From: Streptomyces albidoflavus
GTDB taxonomy: Bacteria; Actinomycetota; Actinomycetes; Streptomycetales; Streptomycetaceae
Assembly (NCBI RefSeq): GCF_000719955.1
Contig: NZ_JOII01000004.1
Span: 186,001-250,000 of the forward strand
Direction: 5' to 3'
Length of the DNA stretch: 64,000 nucleotides
The position numbers were made by a program, and so were the translations under genes. Shown here piece after piece: positions 15,564-24,171 of this stretch (the stretch's first letter is position 1; each line of letters begins with the position of its first letter). Under the pieces are notes generated by a model. That model did not search any database. It was not told where the DNA came from and saw only the letters and a program-made list of their open reading frames with translations.

Positions 15564-16064
15564 ATGTCGAAGAGAACGCTCGTCCCCGCCGCCGCCCTGC
15601 TGCTGGCCGTCACCGGCCTGCTGGTCCCCGGGGCGGCCCACGCCGCCGACGCCCGCCCGGCGGCCACGGCCGAGAGCCGGTCCGCCGTCGTGGTCGCCCC
15701 CGGCGAGAAGCTGCGGCTGGGCCACGGCTACGCCATGACGCTCACCCGTGACGAGCGGTGCGTCGGTTCGGCGGACGGGCACATCTGCAAGAGCGTCACC
15801 GACGGCAACCAGCCGCCCGGCACGGTCAGCCTCCAGAGCTTCGGCGAGGCGCACGGCACGCTGTACTCGCCGCTCTACATCGGGCCCGGCCGCGCCGCCC
15901 GGATGACCGTCACCGGCGCCGGGCAGACCCTGGAGGCCCAGGTCGTCACCCTGGCCGGGCGCCCCGGTTACGCCACCGGGTACGTCTGGGGCGCCGCCGG
16001 AGAGCTGGACGAGCCGACCGTGACCGTCTACGACGCCGCCGGCCGTGTCCTCGCCCGGTACTGA
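15564..16064 (+). CDS. Secreted protein with CKS/IGPGRAARM domain
   Basis: A 166-residue secreted protein with a signal peptide of about 28 residues (ending GAAHA-A). The mature part is one domain with two conserved Cys (RDERCVGSADGHICKS), followed by VTDGNQPPGTVSLQSFGEAHG and LYIGPGRAARMTV. The same domain, about 60% identical by eye, forms the outer half of the membrane protein encoded two genes downstream. I do not recognise the family. The ECF sigma gene starts at or just before its stop, so these genes form one operon. Confidence 0.75.
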   Translation: MSKRTLVPAAALLLAVTGLLVPGAAHAADARPAATAESRSAVVVAPGEKLRLGHGYAMTLTRDERCVGSADGHICKSVTDGNQPPGTVSLQSFGEAHGTLYSPLYIGPGRAARMTVTGAGQTLEAQVVTLAGRPGYATGYVWGAAGELDEPTVTVYDAAGRVLARY

Positions 16065-16086
16065 CCTCTCCTCGCCGGAGCACCCG

Positions 16087-16665
16087 GTGCGGCTCCCCGA
16101 ACGGGCCGCACCGGGGCTTCGGCCTGCCCGCACGGAGTTGGCCCCGCCCGACTTCGAGACCTTCGCCGCCGCCCGCTGGCCCCGGCTGCTGAGGACCGCC
16201 TACCTGCTGACCGGGGATCACCACGAGGCGGAGGACCTGGTGCAGGTGACGCTGGCCAAGCTGTTCCCGGCGTGGCCCCGGGTGCGGGGCCTGGACGAGC
16301 CCGACGCCTACGTGCGGCGCGCGCTGGTCAACAACAACCTCAGCCGGTTCCGCAAGCGGCGGGTGGTGCAGCTGCTCACGCCCCGGCTGCCCGAGCGGGC
16401 GCAGGAGGGCGGCGCGGCCCGCACCGAGGAGCGCTCGCTGCTCCTGGAGGCGCTGGGCACTCTGCCGCCCCGGCAGCGCGCGGTGGTCGTGCTGCGGTAC
16501 TGGGAGGACCTGAGCGAACAGCAGGCCGCCGAGGTGCTGGGCTGCTCCCCGGGCAACGTGAAGAGCCAGGCCAGCCGTGGCCTGCGCAAACTCCGCGACC
16601 ATCCGGCGCTGGCGGAGTTCCAGCCGCGCCCCGGCCGGGAGGAGCCCGCCGATGAACGCCCCTGA
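16087..16665 (+). CDS. ECF RNA polymerase sigma factor, SigE-family (Actinobacteria)
   Basis: A 192-residue sigma factor. Region 2 is DFETFAAARWPRLLRTAYLLTGDHHEAEDLVQVTLAKLFPAW, with the -10 recognition helix. Region 4 is EALGTLPPRQRAVVVLRYWEDLSEQQAAEVLGCSPGNVKSQASRGLRKLR. The DHHEAEDLVQ and LRYWEDLSEQQ forms belong to the actinobacterial TIGR02983-like group. The GTG at 16087 has GGAG six bases upstream; an earlier GTG at 16045 lies inside the preceding gene and lacks a ribosome site. It overlaps the next gene by 14 bases. The two flanking proteins share a domain, so they may form an extracytoplasmic sensing set with it. Confidence 0.92.
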   Translation: MRLPERAAPGLRPARTELAPPDFETFAAARWPRLLRTAYLLTGDHHEAEDLVQVTLAKLFPAWPRVRGLDEPDAYVRRALVNNNLSRFRKRRVVQLLTPRLPERAQEGGAARTEERSLLLEALGTLPPRQRAVVVLRYWEDLSEQQAAEVLGCSPGNVKSQASRGLRKLRDHPALAEFQPRPGREEPADERP

Positions 16666-17386
16666 CCCGGGCCGGCCCGAGGACGACGCCGCCGCCTCGC
16701 TGCGGCGTGCCCTGCGGGCGACCGCCGGGGAGCTGGCGCCACCGCCCTACCCGGCGGAGCGCGTCCGCAGGCTGGGCCGCCGCCGGGTGCGCACCCGGCG
16801 TGCCCTGGTCGCGGTCCCGGCGGCGGTGGCGGCCGTACTGGCGGCGGTGGCGATCGCGCTGCCGCAGTGGCCCGGCGGGGAGGGACTCCCGGCGGCGGAC
16901 TCCGCCGGGGGCGAGGCGCTCGGGCCCCGTGCGACGCCGTCGCTCGCCCCGGCCCAGCCGGCCGCGCCGTCCGCCCGGCCGTGGCCCTCCGTACGGACGG
17001 TGGGGGCGGGCGAGCCGGTGGAGATCGGGCGCGGGCAGGTGCTGACGCTCGGGGCGGACCAGGTCTGCCACCGTGACACGACCGAGCCCGGGGGCGGCGT
17101 GGAGGACACCTGCAAGAGCGTCAGCGACGGCAACCAGGCGGCCGGTTCGGTGAGCATCCAGAGCTCCGGCGCGCTGCTCCGGCCGCTGTACATCGGTCCG
17201 GGCCGCGCGGCCCGGATGACGGTGGAGGTGGACGGCGAGGTGCTCCGCGCCCAGGTGCTGACCCTGGAGGGCAACCCCGGGTACGCGGTGGGCTACGCCT
17301 GGGGATCCGGTGTCTCGTTCGACGGGCCGACGCCCAAGGTCCGGGTCAGCGACGCGGAGGGCAAGCTGCTGGCGGAGTTCCCCTGA
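16652..17386 (+). CDS. Membrane-anchored protein, likely sigma-factor partner, with the same outer domain
   Basis: A 244-residue protein. The first 50 residues are cytoplasmic and basic (VRRLGRRRVRTRR), then one transmembrane helix (about 52-72, ALVAVPAAVAAVLAAVAIAL), a Pro/Ala/Ser-rich linker, and an extracellular domain with QVCHRDTTEPGGGVEDTCKS, VSDGNQAAGSVSIQS and LYIGPGRAARMTV, paralogous to the secreted protein at 15564. GGGAGGAG precedes its ATG, and it overlaps the sigma gene. The topology and position are those of an anti-sigma factor, but the cytoplasmic part is short and has no zinc (HxxxCxxC) motif, so this role is inferred. Confidence 0.78.
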   Translation: MNAPDPGRPEDDAAASLRRALRATAGELAPPPYPAERVRRLGRRRVRTRRALVAVPAAVAAVLAAVAIALPQWPGGEGLPAADSAGGEALGPRATPSLAPAQPAAPSARPWPSVRTVGAGEPVEIGRGQVLTLGADQVCHRDTTEPGGGVEDTCKSVSDGNQAAGSVSIQSSGALLRPLYIGPGRAARMTVEVDGEVLRAQVLTLEGNPGYAVGYAWGSGVSFDGPTPKVRVSDAEGKLLAEFP

Positions 17387-17410
17387 CGGGACCCCGCCCC
17401 CTGTACCGGC

Positions 17411-17447
17411 GGGCTCCGGAGCGGCGCGGGGGGCTGCTCCGGGGCCC
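17411..17447. terminator. Hairpin between convergent genes
   Basis: Twelve-base arms at 17411-17422 and 17436-17447 pair with one mismatch; CTCTCTTT follows on the plus strand. It ends the sigma-factor operon (stop 17386) and may also serve the opposing hydrolase gene. Confidence 0.6.
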
Positions 17448-17498
17448 GCTCTCTTTCCGCGTGGGTGGGGAGGGGCGAGGTCCGTTCCGCCCTCGTTC

Positions 17499-19025
17499 TC
17501 ACGCGCCGTCCGCCGCTGTCCCGTCCCCCGCCGCCCGTCCCCGGCGCACCCGGAAGAGGGCGATGCCCCGGGCCGCGAGTACCGCCGTGGCTGCCAGGGC
17601 GGTTGTCGCGGACCAGAGGAAGAAGGCGGGCCAGACGTAGGTGATCTGCGCCAGGGTTCCCGCGCGGCCCATCAGGAGGCCGAAGAGGTCCGGGAGTCCG
17701 AGGAGGAGCAGGCCTGGGAGGAGGTACGGGGCGAGGCGCGCGGCCGGGCGCGGGAGGCCGCGCCAGGGGCGGCGGGCCCACCGTCCCGCGCGCAGGACGC
17801 CGCGTACCGCAAGCCCCAGGGCGAGCAGGGAGAGGAGGCCGAGGACCGGGTCGGCGGTGTCGGTGAAGGGGGCCCGGCCCGCCGGGGTCCTGCCTTCGGC
17901 GAGGTCGACCAGGCCGTCGACGAGGAGCGGGGCGTCGTCCCCGGAGACCATGCCGGTGTTGGTGACCACCGCGATCCCCACGCCGGAGGCGGGCAGCAGG
18001 GTGGCCATGGAGTTGTGGGTGAAGAGGCTGCCGGTGTGCTCGATCCGCAACGGCTGCCCCTGCTCCTCCCGCCGGTTCCAGCCCATCGCGTACGTCTGGC
18101 CGGGCGGCGGGGTGCGGGTGAGCCGGACCGCCTCGGCGGGGGCGGCGCGACGGCCGGTGGCGGAGGTCCCCTCGGTGTGCTGGGCGATGAGCCATTTCCC
18201 CAGGTCGTCTGCGGTACTGACGACGCCGAAGCCACCGGCGGTGAACAGGCGGGGATGGGCGCGTTCGATCGTCCGCCCGTAGGCGCGGACGTACCCCCGG
18301 GCGCCGTCGGGCATGTCGGCGGTGGTGTCGACGGTCCCGGTGCCGGTCATGCCGAGCGGCGCGAAGAGGCTCCGGCGCAGGTGTTCGGCGTACGGGGTGC
18401 CGGTGGCGGTCTCGACGAGGCGCGCGGCGACGGCGTAGTTGGTGTTGTGGTAGTGCCAGGCCGTGCCGGGGTCGGTGGCGAGCCGCGTGCCGTGGAGGGC
18501 GGCGACGGCGGCTTTCAGGGTGGACGGCTGCGGCAGGGCGAGATCGGGGTGGGTCGAGTCGGCCATCCCCGATGTCTGGTCGAGGAGTTGGCGTGGGGTG
18601 ATCCGGGCGGCGCGGGCGTCGTCGGGGGCGAACTCGGGGAGCTGTTCGCGGACGGGCGCGTCGAGGTCGACGCGGCCTTCCTCGGCGAGGGTGGTCACCG
18701 CCAGCGCCGTCATCGCCTTGGAGAGGGAGGCGACCGGGACCGGGGTCCGGGCGGTCATCGGCTCTCCCGCCGCGGTGTGCCCGTACCCGGCGGCGAGGAC
18801 GACGCGGTCGCCCCGGGTCACGGTGACCGTCGCTCCGGGGACTCCCGTACGGGCCAGATGGTCGCGGACGAAGCGGTCGGCGGTGGCCCGGTCGAGGACC
18901 GGCGCCTCACGCGGGGCGGCCTGGGCCGGGACCGGGACGAGAAGCGGCGCGGCGGACAGCAGGGCGGCTACGGCGGCCCGGAGAAGCGAACGCCTTCGCC
19001 GGGGCCGGAGTGGGGGCGTGGTCAT
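17499..19025 (-). CDS. Serine hydrolase of the beta-lactamase/PBP4-like family with C-terminal membrane segments
   Basis: A 508-residue exported protein. A basic N terminus and signal segment (about 13-37, ending VPAQAA) are followed by a class C beta-lactamase-like domain. Its SxxK nucleophile motif is SLSK, the second motif YxN is in WHYHNTNYAVAA, and the third-motif region is RIEHTGSLFTHNS (HTG). The C-terminal 140 residues have about three or four hydrophobic helices, anchoring the enzyme on the outer face of the membrane. Such proteins are D-alanyl-D-alanine peptidases or esterases; the substrate is not predictable. It is divergent from the two-component system. Confidence 0.85.
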   Translation of the reverse strand: MTTPPLRPRRRRSLLRAAVAALLSAAPLLVPVPAQAAPREAPVLDRATADRFVRDHLARTGVPGATVTVTRGDRVVLAAGYGHTAAGEPMTARTPVPVASLSKAMTALAVTTLAEEGRVDLDAPVREQLPEFAPDDARAARITPRQLLDQTSGMADSTHPDLALPQPSTLKAAVAALHGTRLATDPGTAWHYHNTNYAVAARLVETATGTPYAEHLRRSLFAPLGMTGTGTVDTTADMPDGARGYVRAYGRTIERAHPRLFTAGGFGVVSTADDLGKWLIAQHTEGTSATGRRAAPAEAVRLTRTPPPGQTYAMGWNRREEQGQPLRIEHTGSLFTHNSMATLLPASGVGIAVVTNTGMVSGDDAPLLVDGLVDLAEGRTPAGRAPFTDTADPVLGLLSLLALGLAVRGVLRAGRWARRPWRGLPRPAARLAPYLLPGLLLLGLPDLFGLLMGRAGTLAQITYVWPAFFLWSATTALAATAVLAARGIALFRVRRGRAAGDGTAADGA

Positions 19026-19123
19026 GCCCGAGAGCCAACCGGCCGCAGGGGGCCGGGCGCAGTGGTGGCACTGGGACGGAAAAGGTGGTGCGGGCACTAC
19101 CGACCCGGCGGCGCGGGCTCCGT

Positions 19124-19129
19124 ACTGTC
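19124..19129 (+). promoter_or_regulatory. -10 box (TACTGT) for predicted leaderless histidine kinase transcript
   Basis: TACTGT lies just upstream of the ATG at 19135, with CGGTCC between (about six bases), and no ribosome site is present. The same arrangement occurs at 12890. Confidence 0.45.
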
Positions 19130-19134
19130 GGTCC

Positions 19135-20340
19135 ATGCACGCGCGAACGGCCTGGCAGGCCCTGGCCCATCACCCTCTCGCCTTCCTCGCCACGCTCTGG
19201 CCGTGGCGTGCGCTGGCCTATCTGCTCTCCGGGGTGGGAGTCGGGGCGCTCACCCTGGTGGTGCTGGTGGCCGGACTGCTGACGGGGCTGGTGCTGCTGC
19301 CGCTCGGGGTGGGGGCCGTCGTACTGCTCGCCGTGGTCCTCGGCGGCGGCGTGGTCGCGCGGGTGGAGCGGTGGCGGCTGCGGCTGGTCGACCTCGACCC
19401 GGCGGCCACGGACCACCGGGCGCCGAACGCGCCCGGTGCGCGGGCGTGGCTGCGGACCCGGTTGCGGGACCGGCTGACCTGGCGGGAGCTGGGGTTCACG
19501 GCGGTCTCCATGACGGCGCTGTGGTGGATGGACCTGCTCGTCCTCGCCTTCGCCCTGGCCCTTCCGGTGCTGTGCGTGACGGCGCCGCTGGACGACCCCG
19601 GCGCCTGGCCCTGGGTGGTGATCGGCCTGGCGCTGCTGCCGGCGGCGCCGTACACCGTCACCGGCTGGGCCGGGGCGCGGGCGGCGCTGACCCGGCTGGT
19701 GCTCGCGCCGAGGGACGCCGAACTGACCGAGGTCCGTGCCTCACGGGCCCGGCTGGTCGGTGCCTTCGACGCCGAACGGCGCCGGATCGAGCGGGATCTG
19801 CACGACGGGGCGCAGCAGCGGCTGGTGTCGGTCAACGTGATGCTGGGGCTGGCCCGTCTCGACGCCGGGCCCGGCACACCGCTCGGCCGCCGGCTGGATC
19901 TCATACAGGGCGAGTTGACGACGGCCGTCGGTGAGCTGCGCGAGCTGAGCCGGGGTGTCCACCCTCGCGCCCTGACCGACCAGGGTCTCGCTGCGGCCCT
20001 CACCAACCTCACGGCCCGCTCGCCGCTCCCGGTCACCGTCGACGTGGCTCTTCCGGCCCCGCTGCCCGCGTCCGTCGCGAGCACCGCGTACTTCGTGGTC
20101 GCCGAGGCGCTGGCCAACGCGACCAAGCACAGCGGCGCGGGCCGCGCCGAGGTACGGGCCCGGCTGCGTACCGACACGCTGGTGCTGACCGTCCACGACG
20201 ACGGGAGCGGGGGCGCGGACCCCGCCGGGCGGGGGCTGACGGGGCTCGCGGACCGGGTGGCGGCGGCGGACGGCATACTGCGGCTGTCCAGCCCGTCCGG
20301 CGGGCCCACCCTGCTCCACGTGGAGATGCCGTGTCACTGA
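19135..20340 (+). CDS. Two-component sensor histidine kinase (NarX/DesK type)
   Basis: A 401-residue membrane kinase. A sensor part with about four transmembrane helices (residues 20-70 and 125-180) carries a streptomycete-type sensor region. The HisKA_3 dimerisation domain has ERRRIERDLHDGAQQRL with phosphorylated His223, and the C-terminal HATPase_c has the N box AEALANATKHSGAG and G box DDGSGGADPAGRGLTGLADRV. No periplasmic loop of size is present, so it probably senses a membrane or envelope signal. Its stop overlaps the response regulator start by ten bases, giving a coupled pair. Confidence 0.92.
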   Translation: MHARTAWQALAHHPLAFLATLWPWRALAYLLSGVGVGALTLVVLVAGLLTGLVLLPLGVGAVVLLAVVLGGGVVARVERWRLRLVDLDPAATDHRAPNAPGARAWLRTRLRDRLTWRELGFTAVSMTALWWMDLLVLAFALALPVLCVTAPLDDPGAWPWVVIGLALLPAAPYTVTGWAGARAALTRLVLAPRDAELTEVRASRARLVGAFDAERRRIERDLHDGAQQRLVSVNVMLGLARLDAGPGTPLGRRLDLIQGELTTAVGELRELSRGVHPRALTDQGLAAALTNLTARSPLPVTVDVALPAPLPASVASTAYFVVAEALANATKHSGAGRAEVRARLRTDTLVLTVHDDGSGGADPAGRGLTGLADRVAAADGILRLSSPSGGPTLLHVEMPCH

Positions 20341-20978
20341 AGGTCGTGGTCGCCGAGGACTCGGCGCTGATGCGGGAGGGCCTGGTGGGCGTGCTGACCC
20401 GCTTCGGCCACCAGGTGTGCGCGGCGGTGGGGGACGCGGACGCGCTCCTCGCGGCGGCCGGCGAGCACCGGCCCGACCTCGTCCTCACCGACATCCGCAT
20501 GCCGCCCGGCCAGGGCGACGACGGGCTGCGCGCCGCCGTCGCCCTCCGCCGCGACCGCCCGGACCTCCCGGTCCTCGTCCTCAGCCAGTACCTGGAGCAG
20601 TCCTACGCCGCCCATCTGCTCGACCTCGGCGACCAGCGCGGCATCGGCTACCTGCTGAAGGACCGGGTGGCGGCGGTCACCGAGTTCGCCGACACCGTGG
20701 TCCGGGTGGCAGGCGGCGGCACGGTCCTGGACCCGGAGGTGGTACGGCAGTTGCTGCGACGCCGGCAGGACCCGCTGAGCGGTCTCACGCCCCGGGAGCG
20801 GGAGGTGCTGGCGCTGATGGCCGAGGGCCGGTCCAACGCGGCCATCGCCCGGGCCCTGCACGTCTCGGTGGCCGCCGTCAACAAGCACATCGGCAGCATC
20901 CTGCAACGCCTCGGCCTGCCGGTGGACGGTGACGCCCACCGGCGGGTCCTGGCGGTGCTGGCCTATCTGCGGAGCTGA
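20331..20978 (+). CDS. Two-component response regulator, NarL/LuxR family
   Basis: A 215-residue regulator. The receiver domain (1-125) has acidic residues AED near 8-10, phosphoacceptor Asp54 in LTDIRMP, and a Lys in YLLKDRV. The LuxR-type helix-turn-helix (about 148-212) reads LTPREREVLALMAEGRSNAAIARALHVSVAAVNKHIGSILQRLGL. The GTG start lies inside the kinase gene. It is the cognate partner of the kinase; targets are unknown, but the divergent serine hydrolase gene is a candidate. Confidence 0.93.
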   Translation: MSLKVVVAEDSALMREGLVGVLTRFGHQVCAAVGDADALLAAAGEHRPDLVLTDIRMPPGQGDDGLRAAVALRRDRPDLPVLVLSQYLEQSYAAHLLDLGDQRGIGYLLKDRVAAVTEFADTVVRVAGGGTVLDPEVVRQLLRRRQDPLSGLTPREREVLALMAEGRSNAAIARALHVSVAAVNKHIGSILQRLGLPVDGDAHRRVLAVLAYLRS

Positions 20979-20990
20979 CCTCCCGGCAGA

Positions 20991-21827
20991 TCAGGCGGGG
21001 GCCGCCAGCCGGTCGAGGCGGGCCCGGTGCGCGGCCGGCAGCCGGAGGCGCGCGGCGGCGGTGTTCTCCTCCAGGTGCGCCAGGTCGGCGGTGCCCGGGA
21101 TCGGGAGGATCACCGGGGAGTGGCCGAGGAGCCAGGCGAGGGAGACCTGGGTGGCGGTGGCGCCGAGTTCGGCCGCGACCGAGGCCACCTCCGCGTGGGC
21201 GCCGGAGTCGCCCCAGGCGACCGGCCGCCACGGGAGGAAGGCGATGCCCGCCGACGCGCAGGCGGCGAGGACGGGTTCGTGCTCGCGGTCCAGCAGGTTG
21301 TACCGGTTCTGCACGCCCGCGATCTCGGTGGTCCGCCGCGCCTCGTCGAGTTCGCCGACGGTGACCTCGGAGAGCCCGATGTGGCCGATCTTGCCCTCCT
21401 CGCGCAGCTCCCGCAGGGCGCCGAGCTGGTCGGCGAGCGGGACCGAGGGGTCGATGCGGTGCAGTTGCAGGAAGCCGATGTGGTCGCGGCGCAGCCGCCG
21501 CAGCGCCTGCTCGACCTGGTCGCGCAGGGCCTCGGGGCGGGCGTCGTGGTCCCACTCCCCCGCCGCCGACCGGGCCATGCCCACCTTGGTCGCGATCAGC
21601 AGGTCGTCGGGGTAGGGGTGCAGGGCCTCGGCGAGCAGCTCCTCGTTGGCGCCGCCGCCGTACATGTGGGCCGTGTCGATGAGGGTGACGCCCAGTTCGA
21701 CGGCGCGCCGGGCGACGGCCAGCGCGTTCTTCCGTTCAGGGCCGGGTTCCGTCGGCAGGTGCATCGCCCCGAACCCGAGCCTCCCGACCTCCAGCTCCCC
21801 GCCGATCCGCCACACGTCCGTCGCCAT
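20991..21827 (-). CDS. Aldo/keto reductase
   Basis: A 278-residue NADPH-dependent (beta/alpha)8-barrel reductase. The catalytic tetrad is visible: Asp and Tyr in LIDTAHMYGGGANEE, Lys in LLIATKVGM, His in FLQLHRIDP. GLSEVTVGELDEA and the late LPIPGTADLAHLEEN segment form the cofactor site. The ATG at 21827 has GGGGGAG six bases upstream, so an upstream in-frame ATG at 21857 is less likely. It converges closely (12 bases) on the response regulator gene. The substrate is unknown. Confidence 0.9.
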   Translation of the reverse strand: MATDVWRIGGELEVGRLGFGAMHLPTEPGPERKNALAVARRAVELGVTLIDTAHMYGGGANEELLAEALHPYPDDLLIATKVGMARSAAGEWDHDARPEALRDQVEQALRRLRRDHIGFLQLHRIDPSVPLADQLGALRELREEGKIGHIGLSEVTVGELDEARRTTEIAGVQNRYNLLDREHEPVLAACASAGIAFLPWRPVAWGDSGAHAEVASVAAELGATATQVSLAWLLGHSPVILPIPGTADLAHLEENTAAARLRLPAAHRARLDRLAAPA

Positions 21828-21889
21828 ACGCCACTCCCCCGTCGGTGAAGTGGCCACGCTAGCAACGCGGTTGAGGAATGGTCCGTTCC

Positions 21890-22843
21890 TCAGTCCACCT
21901 CCAGGACGATCTTCCCGGTGGTCCGTCCGGTCTCGCCGAGCCGGTGGGCGGCGGCCGCCTCGGCCAGCGGGAAGGTCGCCTCGACGCGCGGGCGGAGGGC
22001 TCCCGCGGCGACCAGGTCGGCGACGGCGTTCATGCCGGCGTGGTCGGCCTCGACCAGCATCGTCGCGGTACGCACGCCCCGCTCGGCGGCGTGTGCCGCC
22101 TCCTCGGCCGAACCGCCGGAGAGCAGGGAGACCAGGGTGCCGCCGGGGCGCAGCAGGCCGACCGAGCGGGCGCGGGTCTCGCCGCCGAGGGGGTCGAGCA
22201 CCATGTCGACGCCGTCGACCGCCTCGGCGACGTCGGTGGTGCGGTAGTCCACCACCTCGTCTGCGCCCAGTTCGCGCAGCAGGTCGTGCTTGGGGGCGCT
22301 GGCCGTGCCGATGACGTACGCGCCGTGCGCCTTGGCGATCTGTACGGCCACGTGCCCGACGCCGCCCGCCGCCGCGTGGATCAGGACGCGCTGTCCGGGG
22401 CCGATCCCGGCGGTGTCGATCAGTGCCTGGTAGGCGGTGAGGGAGACCAGCGGGAGCGCGCCCGCCTGGACGTGGTCGATCACCGTGGGCTTACGGGTGA
22501 AGGCGCGGGCGGGCCCGACGACGTACTCGGCGTGCGAGCCGGAGCCGTGCGGGTAGGGCAGCATGCCGAAGACCTCCTCGCCGGGTGCGAAGAGGGTCAC
22601 CCCGTAGCCGACGGCCTCCACCACGCCGGAGACGTCCCAGCCGAGGACGAGCGGGAGCCGGTCGACGAAGCCCGCCTGCGCGCGGTGCTTCCAGTCGGTG
22701 GGATTGACCCCGGCGGCGCGCACGGCGACCAGGATCTCCCCCGGTCCGGGCTCGGGCCTCGGCACCCGGGTCTCGTGGAGGACCTCGGGGCCTCCGTAGC
22801 TCTCCTGGATGATGGCGCGCATCGTGCCTGGCTCCTGCGTCAT
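21890..22843 (-). CDS. NADP-dependent quinone oxidoreductase / MDR-family alcohol dehydrogenase
   Basis: A 317-residue medium-chain dehydrogenase/reductase without zinc-binding Cys clusters, so quinone-reductase or enoyl-reductase-like. The catalytic half opens with MRAIIQESYGGPEVL and has AAGVNPTDWKHR; the Rossmann half has VLIHAAAGGVGHVAVQIAKAHGA and GADEVVDYR. The ATG at 22843 has GGGAGG eight bases upstream; a second ATG at 22822 also has AGGAG before it, so the true N terminus is uncertain by seven residues. It lies upstream of and in line with the glycosyltransferase's opposite end, with no evident functional link. Confidence 0.9.
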   Translation of the reverse strand: MTQEPGTMRAIIQESYGGPEVLHETRVPRPEPGPGEILVAVRAAGVNPTDWKHRAQAGFVDRLPLVLGWDVSGVVEAVGYGVTLFAPGEEVFGMLPYPHGSGSHAEYVVGPARAFTRKPTVIDHVQAGALPLVSLTAYQALIDTAGIGPGQRVLIHAAAGGVGHVAVQIAKAHGAYVIGTASAPKHDLLRELGADEVVDYRTTDVAEAVDGVDMVLDPLGGETRARSVGLLRPGGTLVSLLSGGSAEEAAHAAERGVRTATMLVEADHAGMNAVADLVAAGALRPRVEATFPLAEAAAAHRLGETGRTTGKIVLEVD

Positions 22844-22905
22844 GGGCCCAGCCTCCCGGACGGCCGCGTTCCGCACCACGCCGGGCCGGTGCGCGGGTGA
22901 ACCGG

Positions 22906-23976
22906 TCAGCCCAGGGGCCGGGTCAGCAGCTCGGCGGCGTCCGCGACGAAGGCGGCCCGGCCCCGCTCCACCTGGCCGGTGCGCACCGGCCCGGGGCGGA
23001 GCAGCCGCCGGACGCCCGCCAGCAGGTCGTCCGGATCGTGGGCGTACGTGCTGAGTCCGGCGGCGGCCATGCTCCGCGCCCCGTCGCGGCCGTGGCCGGG
23101 CAGCGGCCGCCAGGCGAGAACGGGCACACCGGCGGCGAGGGCCTGAACAGCGGTCTGCCCGGCGGCGTTGTCGACGAGGAGCCGGGCGGCGCCCATCAGC
23201 CCCGCCATGTCGTCCGTCCAGCCGAGGGCGACGGCGCCGGGGACGCGGGCGGCCCGGCGTCGCAGCCGCTCGTCCCGGCCGCAGAGCAGGACGGGCCGGC
23301 AGCCGTGCGCGGCGAGGAGCCGGGCGGTGCGCACGGTCCGGGTGCCGACGCCCCACGCGCCGGTGGAGAGGAGGACCGGCGGCGGTCCCGGTTCAGGGGC
23401 GTACGGGTGGGGGCCGGCCACCCGGTGGAACTCCGGGGCGACGACGGGACCGGAGACGGCGGCCGGGCGGCCGGTGGCGGCGCGGGCGGCCTCCGCGCCC
23501 TGTGCGGTGAGGCAGACGTAGAGGTCGTTGCCGGGGTGCAGCCAGCCGCGGTGGACGGCGAAGTCGGTGACGAAGACCGAGGCGGGGACGGGCAGGACGC
23601 CTTCGGCGCGGAGCCTGCCGGTGATCTGCGCGGCGAGGTGGAAGGTGGGGACGAGCAGGTCCGGGCGGAAGGCGCGGACCCGGCGCAGCAGGCGGGCACG
23701 GGCCGTCGCGGCCAGGGGCGCGCTGCCGGGGCGGTGCCCGTCACCCGGGGAGAGGAAGAGGGCGTAGATGGCGGCGTACAGCGCGGGGGCGTGCCGCACC
23801 GTCCCCCGGTAGAAGGCGCGCAGGGCCGGACCCGTGCCGGGCGGCAGGAGGGTGAGGACGTCGCAGAGTTCGGTGGCGGCGCCCCGGGCGCGGAGCCGGC
23901 GGGCCAGTTCGCCGCTGACCGCGTCGTGCCCGGCGCCCATGCTCGCGCCGAGCAGCAGGACCCGCAGGCTTCCCAT
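22906..23976 (-). CDS. MGDG-synthase-like glycosyltransferase
   Basis: A 356-residue GT-B glycosyltransferase. The N-terminal half starts LLLGASMGAGHDAVSGELARRL, the acceptor-domain motif of monogalactosyldiacylglycerol synthases and processive diacylglycerol glucosyltransferases; the C-terminal half has VLLSTGAWGVG and the GT28-type donor motif LLVDNAAGQTAVQALAAGVPVLAW. These enzymes glycosylate membrane lipids with UDP- or GDP-sugars at the inner face. It is divergent from the SDR/DMT/deacetylase operon, 195 bases away, and 3.5 kb from a prenyl-lipid gene pair, so the acceptor may be an unusual lipid. That link is inference. Confidence 0.82.
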   Translation of the reverse strand: MGSLRVLLLGASMGAGHDAVSGELARRLRARGAATELCDVLTLLPPGTGPALRAFYRGTVRHAPALYAAIYALFLSPGDGHRPGSAPLAATARARLLRRVRAFRPDLLVPTFHLAAQITGRLRAEGVLPVPASVFVTDFAVHRGWLHPGNDLYVCLTAQGAEAARAATGRPAAVSGPVVAPEFHRVAGPHPYAPEPGPPPVLLSTGAWGVGTRTVRTARLLAAHGCRPVLLCGRDERLRRRAARVPGAVALGWTDDMAGLMGAARLLVDNAAGQTAVQALAAGVPVLAWRPLPGHGRDGARSMAAAGLSTYAHDPDDLLAGVRRLLRPGPVRTGQVERGRAAFVADAAELLTRPLG

Positions 23977-24171
23977 GCTCCTCCCCTCGCCCGGCCGGTG
24001 GACTCGTCCATCGCTTGCATGCCGCGTCCGGGCGGGGGCGCAATCGGCCCGTTCGGGTGACCCGGCGGCGGCGTGCCCCGGCGTTGGACGAGCGGTCCGC
24101 CCGCCGAGCACGGAAGCTGAGGGCAGGCGTGCCGCGAGGAAGGGGACTGGCATGGGCGAGGAGTGGGCGGC

